Shown here: one piece after another, positions 46,302 through 57,249 of the stretch | Layout of the letters: every line of letters begins with the position of its first letter | Position numbering within the stretch: the first letter of the stretch is position 1 | Assembly: GCA_014156375.1 (NCBI GenBank) | Contig: RQJH01000005.1 | Span: 310,001-374,000, forward strand | Direction: 5' to 3' | DNA from: Enterobacteriaceae bacterium 89 | GTDB lineage: Bacteria > Pseudomonadota > Gammaproteobacteria > Enterobacterales > Enterobacteriaceae | DNA length: 64,000 bases | Notes under the pieces: model-generated | The model's database searches: none | Told to the model about the DNA's origin: nothing | Seen by the model: only the letters and a program-made list of their open reading frames with translations | Translations under genes and position numbers: made by a program

Positions 46302-46864
46302 AGCGCCATCCACAGCCCCGGCAGCAGCATGTTTCCGGTGGCCTGTAAGACCTCGGTAATGCCCATATTGATGACATACAGCAGCAGCACGAGGATCATT
46401 GGGGAGAAATCAATCCCGCCCATGGAAGGCAGCATACGGCGAATCGGACGCAACAGCGGGTCGGCCAGCTGCATCAGTACGAACTCGACCGGGCTACGAC
46501 CGCGGCTGACCCAGCTCATGATCGCCATCAGCATCAGCACCCAGAAAATCAGCAGGCCGATGGTTTTCAGCAGAATCAGCACTGCCGAAATCCAGATAAT
46601 CGGCTCGAAGGTAATGACCATAAACAGCACGATAGCCTTCAGAATACACAGCACAAATGCGACCAGCAGGGATGAGCTGTCAATCGGTCCCATTGCCGGG
46701 ATCACGCGGCGCAACGGCCCGACAATCGGCTGCGTGGCCTTCACCACGAACTGCGAGAAAGGGTTGTAAAAATCACAGCGGGCCCACTGCATCCAGACGC
46801 GCAGCAGCACTATCATCGTGTACAGCTCAATCACCGTCGAGAGCAGGAAAGTCAACGTCTTCAT
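46298..46864 (-). CDS. yggT: YggT family inner-membrane protein
   Basis: 188 aa with two repeats of a two-helix unit, each containing a P-IRR...P motif ([22 protein letters not shown]). E. coli YggT has been tied to potassium/osmotic tolerance; relatives act in cell division and photosystem assembly. Confidence 0.95.
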   Translation of the reverse strand: MKTLTFLLSTVIELYTMIVLLRVWMQWARCDFYNPFSQFVVKATQPIVGPLRRVIPAMGPIDSSSLLVAFVLCILKAIVLFMVITFEPIIWISAVLILLKTIGLLIFWVLMLMAIMSWVSRGRSPVEFVLMQLADPLLRPIRRMLPSMGGIDFSPMILVLLLYVINMGITEVLQATGNMLLPGLWMAL

Positions 46865-46886
46865 GGCGTTCCTCAGTTTTCCTTAT

Positions 46887-47591
46887 TTATTGTTTTGTGT
46901 AATCGCGCGCGCCAAAAATGGCGGTACCGATGCGCACCATTGTGCTACCCGCCGCAATGGCGGCATCCATATCGTCGGACATGCCCAGAGAGAGCGTGTC
47001 CACGCCGGGATAGCGCGTTTTAAGCCGGGCAAATGCTACCGCCATTTGTTGGGCGACCGCAAACTGCCTTACATATTCTGACTCTGGAGCCGGGATCGCC
47101 ATCAGCCCACGCAGGCGAAGGTTTGGCAGAGCGGCAATCTCTGCCGCCAGCGCTTCCACTTCTTCGACGGCGATCCCTGACTTACTGGATTCATCGCTGA
47201 TATTGACCTGAATGAGCACGTTCAGCGGCGACAAATGCGCAGGGCGCTGCTCGTTCAGTCTGGTGGCTATCTTCAGGCGATCCACGGTATGGCACCAGTC
47301 AAAGTGCTCGGCCACCAGGCGGCTTTTGTTCGACTGTAGCGGACCAATAAAGTGCCATTGCAGACTGGTGTGTCCGGTTTCCTGAAAGTGGCGGATCTTG
47401 TCCACGCCTTCCTGAACGTAGTTTTCACCAAACGCACTCTGGCCCGCGGCGATGGCTTCTTCGATCGCGCTCGCAGGTTTGGTTTTGCTGACTGCAAGTA
47501 ACGTAATTTCTTCTGGAGCACGGCCGCAAAGGCCCGCTGCGGCTGAGATTTTGTTCCTGACCTGTGCCAGGTTATGCGCAATGTCGTTCAT
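46887..47591 (-). CDS. yggS: PLP homeostasis protein YggS
   Basis: 234 aa, single-domain alanine-racemase-like barrel. PLP lysine in LLAVSKTKPA; GLMAIPAP and LSLGMSDDMDAAI conserved. ATG 47591 matches E. coli; an upstream extension is not supported. Only 15 nt separate it from the divergent yggR. Confidence 0.96.
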   Translation of the reverse strand: MNDIAHNLAQVRNKISAAAGLCGRAPEEITLLAVSKTKPASAIEEAIAAGQSAFGENYVQEGVDKIRHFQETGHTSLQWHFIGPLQSNKSRLVAEHFDWCHTVDRLKIATRLNEQRPAHLSPLNVLIQVNISDESSKSGIAVEEVEALAAEIAALPNLRLRGLMAIPAPESEYVRQFAVAQQMAVAFARLKTRYPGVDTLSLGMSDDMDAAIAAGSTMVRIGTAIFGARDYTKQ

Positions 47592-47606
47592 GTTCAGGAT
47601 GATGGT

Positions 47607-48587
47607 ATGGATATTCAGGAAATTGTGGCCCTTAGTGTAAAGCATAATGTCTCAGATCTACACCTGTGCAGCAGCGGTGCCGTGCGCTGGCGAAGGCAGG
47701 GTAGGCTGGAACCCGCCCCGGTGAGTGCGCCCGACCTGGAAATGCTGCTGCGGCAGTGGCTGGCTGAAGAGGCGTTTAGCCAGTGGCAGCGTGAAAATCA
47801 CTGTGATTTTGCGGTACAAACCGATACAGGCCTGCGTCTTCGCGTCAGCGCATTTCGCCATTCAGCGGGCGTTTCGCTGGTATTACGCCTGCTACCAGAA
47901 ACCTGCCCGCAGCTGGCGGAACTTGGAACCCCACCCGCATTAGCCGAGCTGCTGAATGAAGAGAGCGGGCTGATTCTGGTGACCGGTTCAACCGGCAGCG
48001 GAAAGTCAACGACGCTGGCAGCGATGGTCGACACGCTGAACCAGACGCACGACGGCCATATTCTGACGTTGGAAGACCCGGTGGAGTTCGTCCATGGCAG
48101 CGAGCGCTGTCTGATCCATCAGCGGGAAGTCGGCACGCACTGCGCATCATTCAGCAGCGCGCTGCGGGTGGCGCTGCGCCAGGATCCGGACGTCATTCTG
48201 CTTGGCGAGTTACGCGATAAGGAAACCATCAGCCTGGCGCTAACGGCGGCAGAAACCGGCCATCTGGTGCTGGCAACGCTGCACACCCGCGGGGCTGCAC
48301 AGGCGGTGGAACGGCTGGTGGATGTCTTTCCGGCGGGTGAAAAGGATCAGGTCCGCAGCCAGCTGGCGGGAAGTTTGTGCGCGGTACTGGCGCAGAAACT
48401 GCTGCCGGACAGGCAGGGGGGCAGGGTGGCGCTGTATGAACTGCTGATTAACACCCCGGCGGTGGGCAGCCTCATTCGTGAAGGCAAAACCCATCAGCTT
48501 GCTGGCGTTATGCAGACCGGTCAGCAGAGCGGCATGCTGACTTTTAGCCAAAGCTATCAGCAGCGGCTGGCGGCTGGAAGAGTGTGA
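47607..48587 (+). CDS. yggR: PilT-like type IV pilus retraction ATPase family protein
   Basis: 326 aa (same length as E. coli YggR). Walker A GSTGSGKST, Asp box LTLEDPVE, Walker B DVILLGELRD and the His-containing LATLHTRGAAQAVERL. ATG 47607 taken over the upstream in-frame start. No type IV pilus genes are adjacent, so the partner machinery lies elsewhere or the gene is a remnant. Confidence 0.94.
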   Translation: MDIQEIVALSVKHNVSDLHLCSSGAVRWRRQGRLEPAPVSAPDLEMLLRQWLAEEAFSQWQRENHCDFAVQTDTGLRLRVSAFRHSAGVSLVLRLLPETCPQLAELGTPPALAELLNEESGLILVTGSTGSGKSTTLAAMVDTLNQTHDGHILTLEDPVEFVHGSERCLIHQREVGTHCASFSSALRVALRQDPDVILLGELRDKETISLALTAAETGHLVLATLHTRGAAQAVERLVDVFPAGEKDQVRSQLAGSLCAVLAQKLLPDRQGGRVALYELLINTPAVGSLIREGKTHQLAGVMQTGQQSGMLTFSQSYQQRLAAGRV

Positions 48588-49206
48588 AGCTGAGTTATCA
48601 GACCAATTACTGAGGTCATGGCTTAATACAAAAGTATTAGTCTCAGCATTGAACGGTCCGGATGAATAACGGAAATATTTTAAAGAATGTTTGATCTTTA
48701 ATGTGCATTGTTGCCGTGAGTCTGGCCTGATTACGATGAACTGTGATGTTCGTCACATATATTGGCGGATAACAGCCGGAAATTGTTTAATGATTAAACT
48801 TAATTATTAAAAGGTAGAGAAATTAAAAGAACTGTTAGTGATACCTGGAATTAACTAATACTAATGTTATGCTGATGTTGATATTAAGACTTGCTAATGT
48901 AATTGGCGATATAGGCAGAATGAGTGACTGCTCGTATATGTGTTTTAAAAATGAGCCATCCCAAATATGTATGAGATAAACCCGTATGCTGCATGAGATT
49001 ATATCGTCTTAAACAGGAAAAAAGGATGATAATCTTTTGACACCTATCAGGCATTCGTTCTATTCTATTTATGAGGAATAGGATTTTTCTCAGCAAATAG
49101 TGTTTTGGCTTGTTAGTTACATTTTTAAATATTAATCACGTTGCTTGTGTCTATTTGACCCATTTAATCACCATGATGGTGAGGTTCAACTATGGAGAGT
49201 TTTTAA
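48588..49206 (+). other. 619-nt AT-rich gap before the CsgD-like gene
   Basis: No convincing gene. Distinctly AT-rich compared with the flanks. The only clear signal is a perfect CRP-type dyad at 48742-48757. A long control region is typical for CsgD-type master regulators. Confidence 0.6.
48742..48757. promoter_or_regulatory. Perfect CRP-type site
   Basis: TGTGA-TGTTCG-TCACA matches both CRP half-sites exactly, 449 nt before the CsgD-like ATG. cAMP-CRP control of that gene is inferred. Confidence 0.6.
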
Positions 49207-49860
49207 ATGCTTGATGTATCAGAGTGTGCAGGCAAATCACGTCAGCTTCTTCTTATCACCCATCCTTCCGTTCAGGCGAATGCTTTTGCGGGTTATTTGT
49301 CCGATCTGCTGTCTGTTTATGTCGATGTTCATAATATCAACAAGCCTCTGACCCAGCGCCTGCCGCGTGGGACGGTGATCCTGTTTGATATTGCAGTATC
49401 GAATAAGAAACTGAACGGGATCTGGCGAGATATTATTCAATCGCAGGGTGACAGCCCGCGTTTGCTTATTATCAACAGCGCACAAAAGTATGAGCTCTAC
49501 GAAATGGCGAAATGGCCAGCGCTGTATGGTGTTTTTCGCCATGACGATGATGAATCGCGCTTAATTGAGGGCGTCAAAGCGGTGCTTAACGGCGAGCAGA
49601 CGGCTGAATTGAGCGTGATGCACCCTGCAATGTATGCAGCGGTTCACACATCCAGCGATTCAGATAATGTTCCATTAACTGAACGTGAATGCGAAATCCT
49701 CAATGAATTGCGCTGTGGCGCAACCAATATGGATATCGCACGCGCGCTGTTCATTAGTGAGAATACCGTACGGACGCACCTGTATAACGTTTTTCGCAAG
49801 CTCAGCGTGAAAAACAGAACCCAGGCGGTAAGTTGGGCCAATGAGAATCTGCGTCACTGA
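49207..49860 (+). CDS. CsgD-family LuxR-type regulator
   Basis: 217 aa (CsgD 216). N-terminal atypical receiver (QLLLITHPSVQANA; GTVILFDIAVSNKK), then a LuxR helix-turn-helix. The last 50 residues (LTERECEILNELRCGATNMD, RTHLYNVFRKLSVKNRTQAV) are nearly the same as CsgD as I remember it. No curli genes are adjacent and the gene is absent from this spot in E. coli K-12. Whether it duplicates csgD or replaces it cannot be seen here. Likely a biofilm/curli/cellulose regulator. Confidence 0.85.
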   Translation: MLDVSECAGKSRQLLLITHPSVQANAFAGYLSDLLSVYVDVHNINKPLTQRLPRGTVILFDIAVSNKKLNGIWRDIIQSQGDSPRLLIINSAQKYELYEMAKWPALYGVFRHDDDESRLIEGVKAVLNGEQTAELSVMHPAMYAAVHTSSDSDNVPLTERECEILNELRCGATNMDIARALFISENTVRTHLYNVFRKLSVKNRTQAVSWANENLRH

Positions 49861-49873
49861 TTCTGCCTCATAG

Positions 49874-49893
49874 CCCCTCCCGCCCGGGAGGGG
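49874..49893. terminator. Hairpin between convergent csgD-like gene and ruvX
   Basis: CCCCTCCC-GCCC-GGGAGGGG, with only a weak T-tract. It fills most of the 36-nt gap between two converging genes. Confidence 0.6.
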
Positions 49894-49896
49894 TTG

Positions 49897-50313
49897 TCAG
49901 AACCCTTGTTCGAAAAAGCTCTCAAGGATCACCACCGCTGAGGCGGAATCCACTTTTCCTTTGTTCAAAGCCCGGTAGCCCCCGTGCTCGAACAGGCCTG
50001 CGCGTGCTTCAACGGTGCTCAGACGTTCATCATGCAGGATCACCTGCACGCCAAAACGGCCGTGGATCTTGTTGCCAAACTTGCGCGCCCGCGCGGTTAA
50101 CGGCTGTTCGGTTCCGTCCATATTCAACGGTAAACCGACGATCACCGCTTCGGGCTGCCACTCTTTAATCAGCTTTTCAATCGCGTTCCAGTCCGGCGTG
50201 CCGTCCTGGGCTTTCAGCGCGCCGAGCGGGCGGGCCGTACCGGTAATGCGCTGTCCGACGGCCACACCGATGCTGCGGGTGCCAAAATCAAAACCTAATA
50301 GCGTGCCGCTCAT
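49897..50313 (-). CDS. ruvX: Holliday-junction resolvase-like / 16S rRNA-processing nuclease
   Basis: 138 aa, RNase H-like fold: [32 protein letters not shown]. YqgF family, essential in E. coli for pre-16S rRNA 5' processing. The start overlaps the yqgE stop by one base. Confidence 0.96.
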   Translation of the reverse strand: MSGTLLGFDFGTRSIGVAVGQRITGTARPLGALKAQDGTPDWNAIEKLIKEWQPEAVIVGLPLNMDGTEQPLTARARKFGNKIHGRFGVQVILHDERLSTVEARAGLFEHGGYRALNKGKVDSASAVVILESFFEQGF

Positions 50314-50876
50314 CAGGCATGTCCCGCGACGGCTGGCATGGTGTGGATATCGATACCGATTAAACGGGCGGCTTCACGCCAGCGATCGGCAATCGGGGTT
50401 TTGAACAGAATATTCATATCGGCAGGCGCGGTGAGCCAGGCGTTATCGAGGATCTCCTGCTCAAGCTGGCCTTTTTCCCAGGAGGAATAGCCAAGTGCGA
50501 CCAGCACTTCTGACGGCTGTTTCTCTGTACCGAGCGTCTCCAGCACGTCACGCGAGGTGGTGATCACCGTGTTATCAGAGATACGAATACTGGAGGAAAA
50601 AGACGAAGGTGGCGTATGCAGAATAAAGCCGCGATCTTCCGCCAGCGGTCCTCCTGACATGACTGGTTTATCGAGGCGAATGTCCGGATCGCGCGGATCG
50701 GGGGTAATTTTCAGCTTTTCCAGAATCCCTTCAACCTTCAGATTTTCCATCGGTTTATTGATAATGATCCCCATTGCGCCATCGTCATTATATTCGCAGA
50801 TATAGACAACGGCGCGGCGGAACATTGGGTCCTGGAGAGCAGGCATGGCAATCAGAAAGTGGTGCTGTAAATTCAT
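50313..50876 (-). CDS. yqgE: YqgE family protein (UPF0301)
   Basis: 187 aa. [14 protein letters not shown] start and [14 protein letters not shown] are characteristic. ATG 50876 chosen to match E. coli. Function unknown. Coupled to ruvX. Confidence 0.95.
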   Translation of the reverse strand: MNLQHHFLIAMPALQDPMFRRAVVYICEYNDDGAMGIIINKPMENLKVEGILEKLKITPDPRDPDIRLDKPVMSGGPLAEDRGFILHTPPSSFSSSIRISDNTVITTSRDVLETLGTEKQPSEVLVALGYSSWEKGQLEQEILDNAWLTAPADMNILFKTPIADRWREAARLIGIDIHTMPAVAGHA

Positions 50877-50952
50877 TGTCAGAGCTACTGTGTCCTGGTT
50901 TAAAAAACAACAACGGTCAGTATGCGGGGAAAGTGCGGCGCTGTCGAGAGAA

Positions 50953-50970
50953 GGCGGGAATGCTCCCGCC
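50953..50970 (-). terminator. Hairpin after gshB
   Basis: GGCGGGA-ATGC-TCCCGCC, 12 nt past the gshB stop. No T-tract, so more likely an mRNA 3'-end or attenuating element than a full terminator. Confidence 0.45.
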
Positions 50971-50982
50971 TCAGGGTGAGGA

Positions 50983-51930
50983 TTATTTGCCCAGACGTTT
51001 TTCAATCGCGTCCATCAGCATCCCGGTGATGGAGACCGGGAATTCCGCTTCGATTTCGCGGATGCAGGTAGGGCTGGTGACGTTAATTTCCGTCAGGCGG
51101 TCGCCGATGATGTCGAGGCCGACGAAAATCAGCCCTTTTTCTTTCAGCGTTGGGGCGACTTTGCGCGCGATTTCCCAGTCGCTTTCAGACAGCGGGCGAG
51201 GTTCACCGCGCCCACCGGCGGCCAGGTTGCCACGGGTTTCGCCACCCTGTGGAATACGCGCCAGGCAGTACGGCACAGGTTCGCCGTCAACGACCAACAC
51301 GCGCTTGTCACCGTCTTTGATGGCCGGCAGATAGTTCTGCGCCATGCAGTAGCGGGAGCCGAGCTCGGTCAGGGTTTCGGCAATAACGCCGAGGTTCGGG
51401 TCGCCTTTCTGTACGCGGAAAATGGACGCGCCGCCCATGCCGTCCAGCGGCTTCATGATGATATCGCCGTGTTTTTCCCAGAAGGCTTTCAGCTGCGCCT
51501 TGTTGCGGGTCACCAGGGTTTCCGGCGTCAGGTCAGAGAACCAGGCGGTGAACAGTTTTTCGTTACAGTCGCGCAGGCTCTGCGGTTTGTTAACAATCAG
51601 CGTGCCTTTCTCTTCTGCGCGCTCAAGGATGTAGGTCGCGTAGATGAACTCGGTATCGAACGGCGGATCCTTACGCATCAGGATCACGTCCAGGTCGGCC
51701 AGTGCCAGATCCTGTTCGCCGTTGAAGCTGTACCAGCCGTCGTAATTCTGCTCAACGCTTAGCAAGCGGGTTTGCGCACGCGCTTCGCCGTTGATCAGGT
51801 AGAGATCGTTCATCTCCATATAGTGGAGTTCGTAACCACGACGCTGCGCTTCCAGCAGCATAGCGAAGCTGGAATCTTTCTTGATGTTGATCTTCGCGAT
51901 GGGGTCCATCACGATGCCGAGCTTGATCAT
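50983..51930 (-). CDS. gshB: Glutathione synthetase
   Basis: 315 aa ATP-grasp ligase joining gamma-glutamylcysteine and glycine. [20 protein letters not shown] start, [12 protein letters not shown] loop and [12 protein letters not shown] end are diagnostic. It supplies the glutathione used by Gss. 24 nt after rsmE. Confidence 0.97.
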   Translation of the reverse strand: MIKLGIVMDPIAKINIKKDSSFAMLLEAQRRGYELHYMEMNDLYLINGEARAQTRLLSVEQNYDGWYSFNGEQDLALADLDVILMRKDPPFDTEFIYATYILERAEEKGTLIVNKPQSLRDCNEKLFTAWFSDLTPETLVTRNKAQLKAFWEKHGDIIMKPLDGMGGASIFRVQKGDPNLGVIAETLTELGSRYCMAQNYLPAIKDGDKRVLVVDGEPVPYCLARIPQGGETRGNLAAGGRGEPRPLSESDWEIARKVAPTLKEKGLIFVGLDIIGDRLTEINVTSPTCIREIEAEFPVSITGMLMDAIEKRLGK

Positions 51931-51954
51931 TACTCTTCTCCTGTAACGCGAGTG

Positions 51955-52686
51955 TTAGCCCAGATCGCCAAAACGCACCTGCAGTGCGGTAATCGCGGTG
52001 AGCGCTGTGGTCTCAGTACGCAGAACGCGCGGTCCTAACAGAATATCAGTAAACGCATAGCGGGCAGTCATGGCGATTTCATCTGCTGATAAGCCGCCTT
52101 CCGGGCCAATCAGCAGGCGTACGCGCTCCACCGGTAGCGGCAGCGTGTTGATGCTGGCGCTGGCGCGAGGGTGAAGATTCAGCTTCAGGCCGCTGTCTTC
52201 TTCCGCACACCACTGTTCCAGATCCATCGCCGGGCGGATCTCCGGCACCACGTTGCGTCCTGACTGCTCGCAGGCTGCAATCGCAATCTTCTGCCACTGC
52301 TGCGTCTTCTTGTTCAGACGTTCAGCATCCAGTTTAACGCCGCAGCGTTCGGAAAAGAGTGGCGTAATGAGGCTTACTCCCAGCTCGATCGACTTCTGGA
52401 TAGTGAACTCCATTTTCTCGCCGCGTGACATCACCTGGCCCAGGTGGATATGCAGCGGAGATTCCCGGTCGTCGGTCTGGGCGCTTAACACATTCACCCG
52501 CACGCTTTTTTTATCGGCCTGAATGATTTCAGCTTCAAAAACCTGATTGCTGCCGTCGAACAGCTGAATGGCCTGGCCTGCGCCCATACGCAGCACGCGT
52601 CCTACGTGGTTGGCGGCATCATCGCTCAGGGCCATCTGCTGGCCTGCGGTGATCAGTTCAGGGTGATAGATGCGGGGAATGCGCAT
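51955..52686 (-). CDS. rsmE: 16S rRNA m3U1498 methyltransferase
   Basis: 243 aa SPOUT enzyme; [10 protein letters not shown] start, [13 protein letters not shown] and [13 protein letters not shown] knot motifs. Upstream of gshB in one operon. Confidence 0.96.
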   Translation of the reverse strand: MRIPRIYHPELITAGQQMALSDDAANHVGRVLRMGAGQAIQLFDGSNQVFEAEIIQADKKSVRVNVLSAQTDDRESPLHIHLGQVMSRGEKMEFTIQKSIELGVSLITPLFSERCGVKLDAERLNKKTQQWQKIAIAACEQSGRNVVPEIRPAMDLEQWCAEEDSGLKLNLHPRASASINTLPLPVERVRLLIGPEGGLSADEIAMTARYAFTDILLGPRVLRTETTALTAITALQVRFGDLG

Positions 52687-52706
52687 AGTCTCAGGGTTTC
52701 CGGATA

Positions 52707-53441
52707 TCAGTTAACATTTGACGCTAGTGTAGGGTAGCTCTTTTGTGCCTGGCAAGCCTGCTGGACATAAGGGTTATGATTGCCCTGAATTTCCGCGATG
52801 CGCGAATCCCGGGTGCATTCCCAGGCGCTGACCGGATACTGCTTGTCCCAGGCGGTAAAAAGCTGGGTCTGCTGGCGGGAAAGAGTCAGCTGATAGCGGT
52901 CACGCATATAGAAGTAGGTGCGGGCAATCGCTCCGCGGGCGCGCTCCGGTGGTTCGGCAATTTTATCCTTGAAATCAACCTTCATGCTGCACTGGCCGTA
53001 CTGTCCTTCGCCGCCGTTCCACTGGCTGTACATGAAGTTGTTGCGGTCTCCGTTCACCTCACCGACTGCCGGTTGCAGGTTGTGCATGTCGCTTTCCATC
53101 TGGCGATAAACCGGGTCTTTGACGCAGTTTTTACGTCCGCCGTCCTGCCAGCACTGGCGCTGGTGGCCGAATTGCCAGGCGGGGACCACGTGTTCCCACT
53201 CTACTCGGCTGGCGCGGGTTTCATTTTTCCGCACTTTGTAACCACAAGACTCCAGATCGATAACACCTTTTTTGCCCTGCCAGTTAATCTTGCAACCGCA
53301 GTAAAAGTCGCCGGGCACGTCGGCGTTGACCTTCACGCCAGCGGCTTTAGCCTGAACAAAAGTATTGATTCCATCGGCCAGAGCCTGGCCTGAAAATGCA
53401 CCGGCCAACAGAGCCAGGGCGATAAAAGATTTACGGGACAT
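52707..53441 (-). CDS. endA: Periplasmic endonuclease I
   Basis: 244 aa, a little longer than E. coli EndA (235). Signal peptide [14 protein letters not shown]...ALA. Catalytic block [14 protein letters not shown], and NGDRNNF; paired cysteines as expected for a disulfide-dependent enzyme. ATG 53441 gives the proper signal peptide. Confidence 0.96.
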   Translation of the reverse strand: MSRKSFIALALLAGAFSGQALADGINTFVQAKAAGVKVNADVPGDFYCGCKINWQGKKGVIDLESCGYKVRKNETRASRVEWEHVVPAWQFGHQRQCWQDGGRKNCVKDPVYRQMESDMHNLQPAVGEVNGDRNNFMYSQWNGGEGQYGQCSMKVDFKDKIAEPPERARGAIARTYFYMRDRYQLTLSRQQTQLFTAWDKQYPVSAWECTRDSRIAEIQGNHNPYVQQACQAQKSYPTLASNVN

Positions 53442-53535
53442 CACGAACTCCGTGTCAAAACGAGCCCGCAACGTAGCGAATGCCGTTGTCAGATGCAATC
53501 AGTCAGATCAGGAAAGTTCCAGTTATTTCCGAAGG

Positions 53536-54036
53536 TTACTTCTCAGCGATCAGAGGATCGCCGCAGTGAACGCAGCGGTAGGTGGCTTCGCCCCGGATGA
53601 CCCGGTTATGGCGGCGAACGGTGAGTTGATGCTGCTGGCAGCCGCAGCGATAGGGGAAGGTATTTTTGCGAACCGATTCGAGCTCAAACTGGTGGGTGCG
53701 GCGAGCCGGGACGCCCAGCACGCTCTCCATCATCCACTTCCACTCTTTGCCGTGCGGCGCTACGCGACCGAAGCGTTTCCACACCAGCAGATGAGCCAGC
53801 TCGTGCGGCACGACTTCTTCAATAAACGCCTGCTGGTTTTCGAGCAGTAAAACCGGGTTGAGGCGGATTTCGTAGTTTTCCAGCCATGCGGTTCCCGCTG
53901 CCGTGCCGCGCTGCTGCCACGTCAGTTTCGGTTCCGGATAGTCGCGCCCGAGTTTCTGGTTAGCCTGGGCGAGCTTTTCCCGCAGGCTGCGCATAACGGC
54001 CTGCTGAACGGCAATGGGGAGTCTTGGGGTTTTCAT
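53536..54036 (-). CDS. sprT: SprT family zinc metalloprotease-like protein
   Basis: 166 aa. HExxH at residues 78-82 ([11 protein letters not shown]) and a C-terminal zinc ribbon ([17 protein letters not shown] ... YRCVHCG). Related to the DNA-protein-crosslink protease SPRTN. Bacterial function is not established. Confidence 0.94.
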   Translation of the reverse strand: MKTPRLPIAVQQAVMRSLREKLAQANQKLGRDYPEPKLTWQQRGTAAGTAWLENYEIRLNPVLLLENQQAFIEEVVPHELAHLLVWKRFGRVAPHGKEWKWMMESVLGVPARRTHQFELESVRKNTFPYRCGCQQHQLTVRRHNRVIRGEATYRCVHCGDPLIAEK

Positions 54037-54090
54037 GGGGCGAAAGGATAGGAGGATGCCGAGAGGAGTGCAAGCGGAGCAGATGTAAAT

Positions 54091-54160
54091 GCCCGGCGGC
54101 GCTTCGCTTGCGCGGACCTACAACACCTGGCGTAGGTCCGGCAAGCTTGCGCCGCCGGGC
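54091..54160. repeat. REP-type palindrome between sprT and galP
   Basis: Arms GCCCGGCGGCGC (54091-54102) and GCGCCGCCGGGC (54149-54160) with inner halves GGACCTAC / GTAGGTCC. It lies at the 3' end of galP. Confidence 0.9.
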
Positions 54161-54174
54161 AAAGATGTTATGCC

Positions 54175-55569
54175 TTAATTCTGTGCCCCAATCTCACGCA
54201 GCGGACGGCCTTTCATCAGATTACGTTCGATGTGCTCCAGCGAAACGTGTTTGGTTTCCGGCACCAGCCACAGCGTCAGGATGATGAAGAACAGGTTCAG
54301 CCCGCCGTAGACCCAGAAGGTGTTGGCGTTGCCGAGCGAGTTCAGCATGGTCAGGAAGGTCGCACCGACGATCATGTTGGCAATCCAGTTGGTTGCCGTT
54401 GAGCAGGTGATACCAAAGTCACGCCCTTTCAGCGGCTGGATTTCGGAACACAGTACCCAAATCAGCGGACCGGCGCTCATCGCGAAACCGACGATAAACA
54501 TCAGCAGCATCGCCACCGCAAAGTACTGTGCGGATGGGCTGTGAATGCCGTTGTGCATCATGGTACCCAGCACGCCCATGCCGACGGCCATCACGAGGAA
54601 GCCCAGAACCAGCGTTGGTTTACGGCCCCAGCGGTCCACCAGACCAATGGCGATAAAGGTCGCCAGCACGTTGGTCAGACCCACGATCACCGTGCCCCAC
54701 ATCTGTTCAGTGGTGTTGGCGTAGCCCGCCAGTTCGAAGATTTTCGGTGCGTAATACATGATGACGTTCATCCCGGTGAACTGCTGCATGACCTGCAGCA
54801 GCACGCCAAGAAACACCGCGCGACGGAAGTTGCTGTTCTCTTTAAACAGCGCCCAGCCGGACTGTTTCACCTTCAGGCTTTCGCGGATTTCATCCAGTTC
54901 GCGCTTCGCTTCCGCACTGGTATCACGCAGACGTTGCAGTACGCGTTCGGCGTCGTTGAAGCGGCGCTTCGCAGCATACCAGCGTGGGCTGTCCGGCAGG
55001 AAGAACACGCCAATCAGCAGCAGGATGGCCGGAATGATGATAACGCCCAGCATCCAGCGCCAGGAGCCGCTGTAGCTGAAGGCGGTATCGGAAAGATAGG
55101 CCGCCAGAATACCGATGGTGATCATCAGCTGGTACATCGAAATCATACTGCCGCGAATTTTTTCCGGGGCGATTTCAGACAGGTACAGCGGCGCGGTATA
55201 CGAAGCCACACCAACCGCCAGGCCCAGCAGTACGCGGGAGACCAGCAGCACTTCGACGTTAGGTGCGGCGGCAGAGCACAGCGAGCCGAGCACAAACAGC
55301 ACTGCACCGATCATCAGGCTTTTTTTACGGCCAAGGCGGTAGGAGAGCCAGCCGCTGCCGACAGCCCCCACGGCGGCGCCGAACATCATTGAGCTGACCA
55401 CCCATTCCTGGGTGTGGGAATCAATCTGGAATTCGTGGGTGATGAAGGGCAGAGCTCCTGCAATCACGCCGATATCAAGGCCGAAAAGCAATCCCGCCAG
55501 GGCGGCGAGGAAGCAGACAAAGAACGTAATTGCCTTGTTGGAACGTCCCGCTTTTTTATTGACAGGCAT
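54175..55569 (-). CDS. galP: Galactose:proton symporter
   Basis: 464 aa, same length as E. coli. Sugar-porter MFS with 12 helices; [35 protein letters not shown], and [15 protein letters not shown] 55569 follows GGAGGGC. Upstream GalR/GalS-type operator supports galactose control. Confidence 0.96.
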   Translation of the reverse strand: MPVNKKAGRSNKAITFFVCFLAALAGLLFGLDIGVIAGALPFITHEFQIDSHTQEWVVSSMMFGAAVGAVGSGWLSYRLGRKKSLMIGAVLFVLGSLCSAAAPNVEVLLVSRVLLGLAVGVASYTAPLYLSEIAPEKIRGSMISMYQLMITIGILAAYLSDTAFSYSGSWRWMLGVIIIPAILLLIGVFFLPDSPRWYAAKRRFNDAERVLQRLRDTSAEAKRELDEIRESLKVKQSGWALFKENSNFRRAVFLGVLLQVMQQFTGMNVIMYYAPKIFELAGYANTTEQMWGTVIVGLTNVLATFIAIGLVDRWGRKPTLVLGFLVMAVGMGVLGTMMHNGIHSPSAQYFAVAMLLMFIVGFAMSAGPLIWVLCSEIQPLKGRDFGITCSTATNWIANMIVGATFLTMLNSLGNANTFWVYGGLNLFFIILTLWLVPETKHVSLEHIERNLMKGRPLREIGAQN

Positions 55570-55653
55570 TATGCCCTCCAATTGGGTAATAAGTTTTATC
55601 AATACAAAGGGTAGGTCAGGCGACAGCAAAAATGTGAGAGGCAAATCACATTA

Positions 55654-55669
55654 GTGTAATCGGTTACAC
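55654..55669. promoter_or_regulatory. GalR/GalS operator upstream of galP
   Basis: GTGTAATCGGTTACAC fits the gal operator consensus GTGKAANCGNTTMCAC at all positions, 84 nt before the galP ATG. A TGTGA-N8-TCACA lies beside it (55633-55650), but its spacer is two nt too long for a standard CRP site. The rest of the 381-nt galP-metK gap is AT-rich and shows no gene. Confidence 0.8.
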
Positions 55670-55905
55670 AAGTGTCAAGTTACGTAATTGCTAAAAAATA
55701 TTAATTATCATTGAGATACTGGGTAATGCGGAGCCTGAAATAAACAGATTTAGGAGTTAACTGAAATTTTGTGTAACAACAAGCCATCAGCAATCTTGCA
55801 AAGCGATTACTCTGAAATTGGGCCTTTAAGCATCGATGTAAGCGTTTTCATAGAGTGGTGGTAGAAAGTGAAGGGATGTGAGGGTTGTTGAGTTGCAGAA
55901 ACAGA

Positions 55906-55930
55906 AAAGGCCAGCGCAAGGCTGGCCTTT
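55906..55930 (-). terminator. Terminator after metK
   Basis: AAAGGCCAGC-CTTGC-GCTGGCCTTT read on the minus strand, then TCTG; 20 nt past the metK stop. Confidence 0.9.
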
Positions 55931-55950
55931 GACATCAGAAACGCGGCGGC

Positions 55951-57105
55951 TTATTTCAGACCGGCGGCTTCGCGCAGCTGTGCGGCTTTGTCGGTTTTTT
56001 CCCATGGGAAAGATTCACGACCAAAGTGACCGTACGCAGCGGTGTCTTTGTAGATTGGGTGCAGCAGATCCAGCATCTGGATCAGGCCGTACGGACGCAG
56101 GTCGAAGAACTCACGAACCAGCAGAGTCAGCTGTTCGGTAGAGACTTTCTCGGTACCGAAGGTTTCGACCATGATGGAAGTCGGTTCTGCCACGCCGATA
56201 GCGTAGGAAACCTGGATTTCACAACGGTCAGCCAGGCCCGCAGCAACGATGTTTTTCGCCACATAACGCGCCGCGTACGCCGCAGAACGGTCAACTTTAG
56301 ACGGATCTTTACCGGAGAACGCGCCACCGCCGTGACGAGCCATGCCGCCGTAGGTATCAACGATGATTTTACGACCGGTCAGGCCGCAGTCGCCCATTGG
56401 GCCGCCGATAACAAAGCGTCCGGTTGGGTTGATGAAGAATTTAGTCGCGCTGTTCAGCCATTCGGTTGGCAGAACTGGCTTGATGATCTCTTCCATCACT
56501 GCTTCCTGCAGGGATTTCTGATCGATGTCTTCGGAGTGCTGAGTGGACAGGACTACCGCATCGATGCCGACGATTTTACCGTCATCGTACTGGAAAGTGA
56601 CCTGGCTTTTTGCGTCCGGGCGCAGCCATGGCAGGCTGCCGTTTTTACGCACTTCAGCCTGACGCTGCACCAGACGGTGGGCGTAGGTGATTGGTGCTGG
56701 CATCAGCACGTCGGTTTCATTGGTGGCATAGCCAAACATCAGGCCCTGGTCGCCCGCACCCTGTTCCAGCGGATCGGCACGGTCAACGCCCTGGTTGATG
56801 TCCGGAGACTGTTTACCAATGGCGCTCAGCACGGCACAAGAGTTGGCATCAAAGCCCATATCAGAATGCACATAGCCAATTTCGCGAACCGTGTTGCGGG
56901 TGATCTCTTCGATATCAACCCAGGCGCTGGTGGTGATTTCACCGCCAACTAAAACCATCCCGGTTTTGACGTAAGTTTCGCAAGCAACGCGAGCTTTAGG
57001 ATCCTGTTCGAGGATCGCATCAAGGACGGCGTCGGAGATTTGGTCAGCAATTTTGTCTGGATGCCCTTCAGATACGGACTCGGACGTAAAGAGGTGTTTT
57101 GCCAT
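55951..57105 (-). CDS. metK: S-adenosylmethionine synthetase
   Basis: 384 aa, same length as E. coli. [32 protein letters not shown] and [16 protein letters not shown] are family signatures. Makes SAM, which after decarboxylation gives the aminopropyl group for spermidine. Divergent from yqgB-speA. Confidence 0.98.
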   Translation of the reverse strand: MAKHLFTSESVSEGHPDKIADQISDAVLDAILEQDPKARVACETYVKTGMVLVGGEITTSAWVDIEEITRNTVREIGYVHSDMGFDANSCAVLSAIGKQSPDINQGVDRADPLEQGAGDQGLMFGYATNETDVLMPAPITYAHRLVQRQAEVRKNGSLPWLRPDAKSQVTFQYDDGKIVGIDAVVLSTQHSEDIDQKSLQEAVMEEIIKPVLPTEWLNSATKFFINPTGRFVIGGPMGDCGLTGRKIIVDTYGGMARHGGGAFSGKDPSKVDRSAAYAARYVAKNIVAAGLADRCEIQVSYAIGVAEPTSIMVETFGTEKVSTEQLTLLVREFFDLRPYGLIQMLDLLHPIYKDTAAYGHFGRESFPWEKTDKAAQLREAAGLK

Positions 57106-57225
57106 GTTTTATTTCACCTGGAAAGAATTTGGTTAGCTCAAACTGTTGTGGATAAAGACTTTGATAGACGTTTCGACCAAAGGCTGCAGGTTAAACACAC
57201 ACGCAGTCTGGGTGTTAATCGGTAT

Positions 57226-57249
57226 AGATGGATTAACATCTGGATGGCT
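57226..57249 (-). promoter_or_regulatory. Tandem met-box-like octamers (MetJ) upstream of metK
   Basis: Three consecutive 8-mers, AGATGGAT, TAACATCT and GGATGGCT, each match the met box AGACGTCT at about five of eight positions in phase. E. coli metK is MetJ-repressed. About 120 nt before the metK ATG. Confidence 0.45.

Noticed and set aside
47607..48587. Evidence for a type IV pilus locus
   Set aside because: yggR is a lone PilT-like ATPase conserved at this place in E. coli; no other pilus genes accompany it.
48884..49096. Minus-strand ORF in the gap before the CsgD-like gene
   Set aside because: AT-rich chance frame in a control region; no Shine-Dalgarno or known motif.
55633..55650. CRP site upstream of galP
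   Set aside because: TGTGA and TCACA are perfect but 8 nt apart instead of 6, so it is not a standard site.
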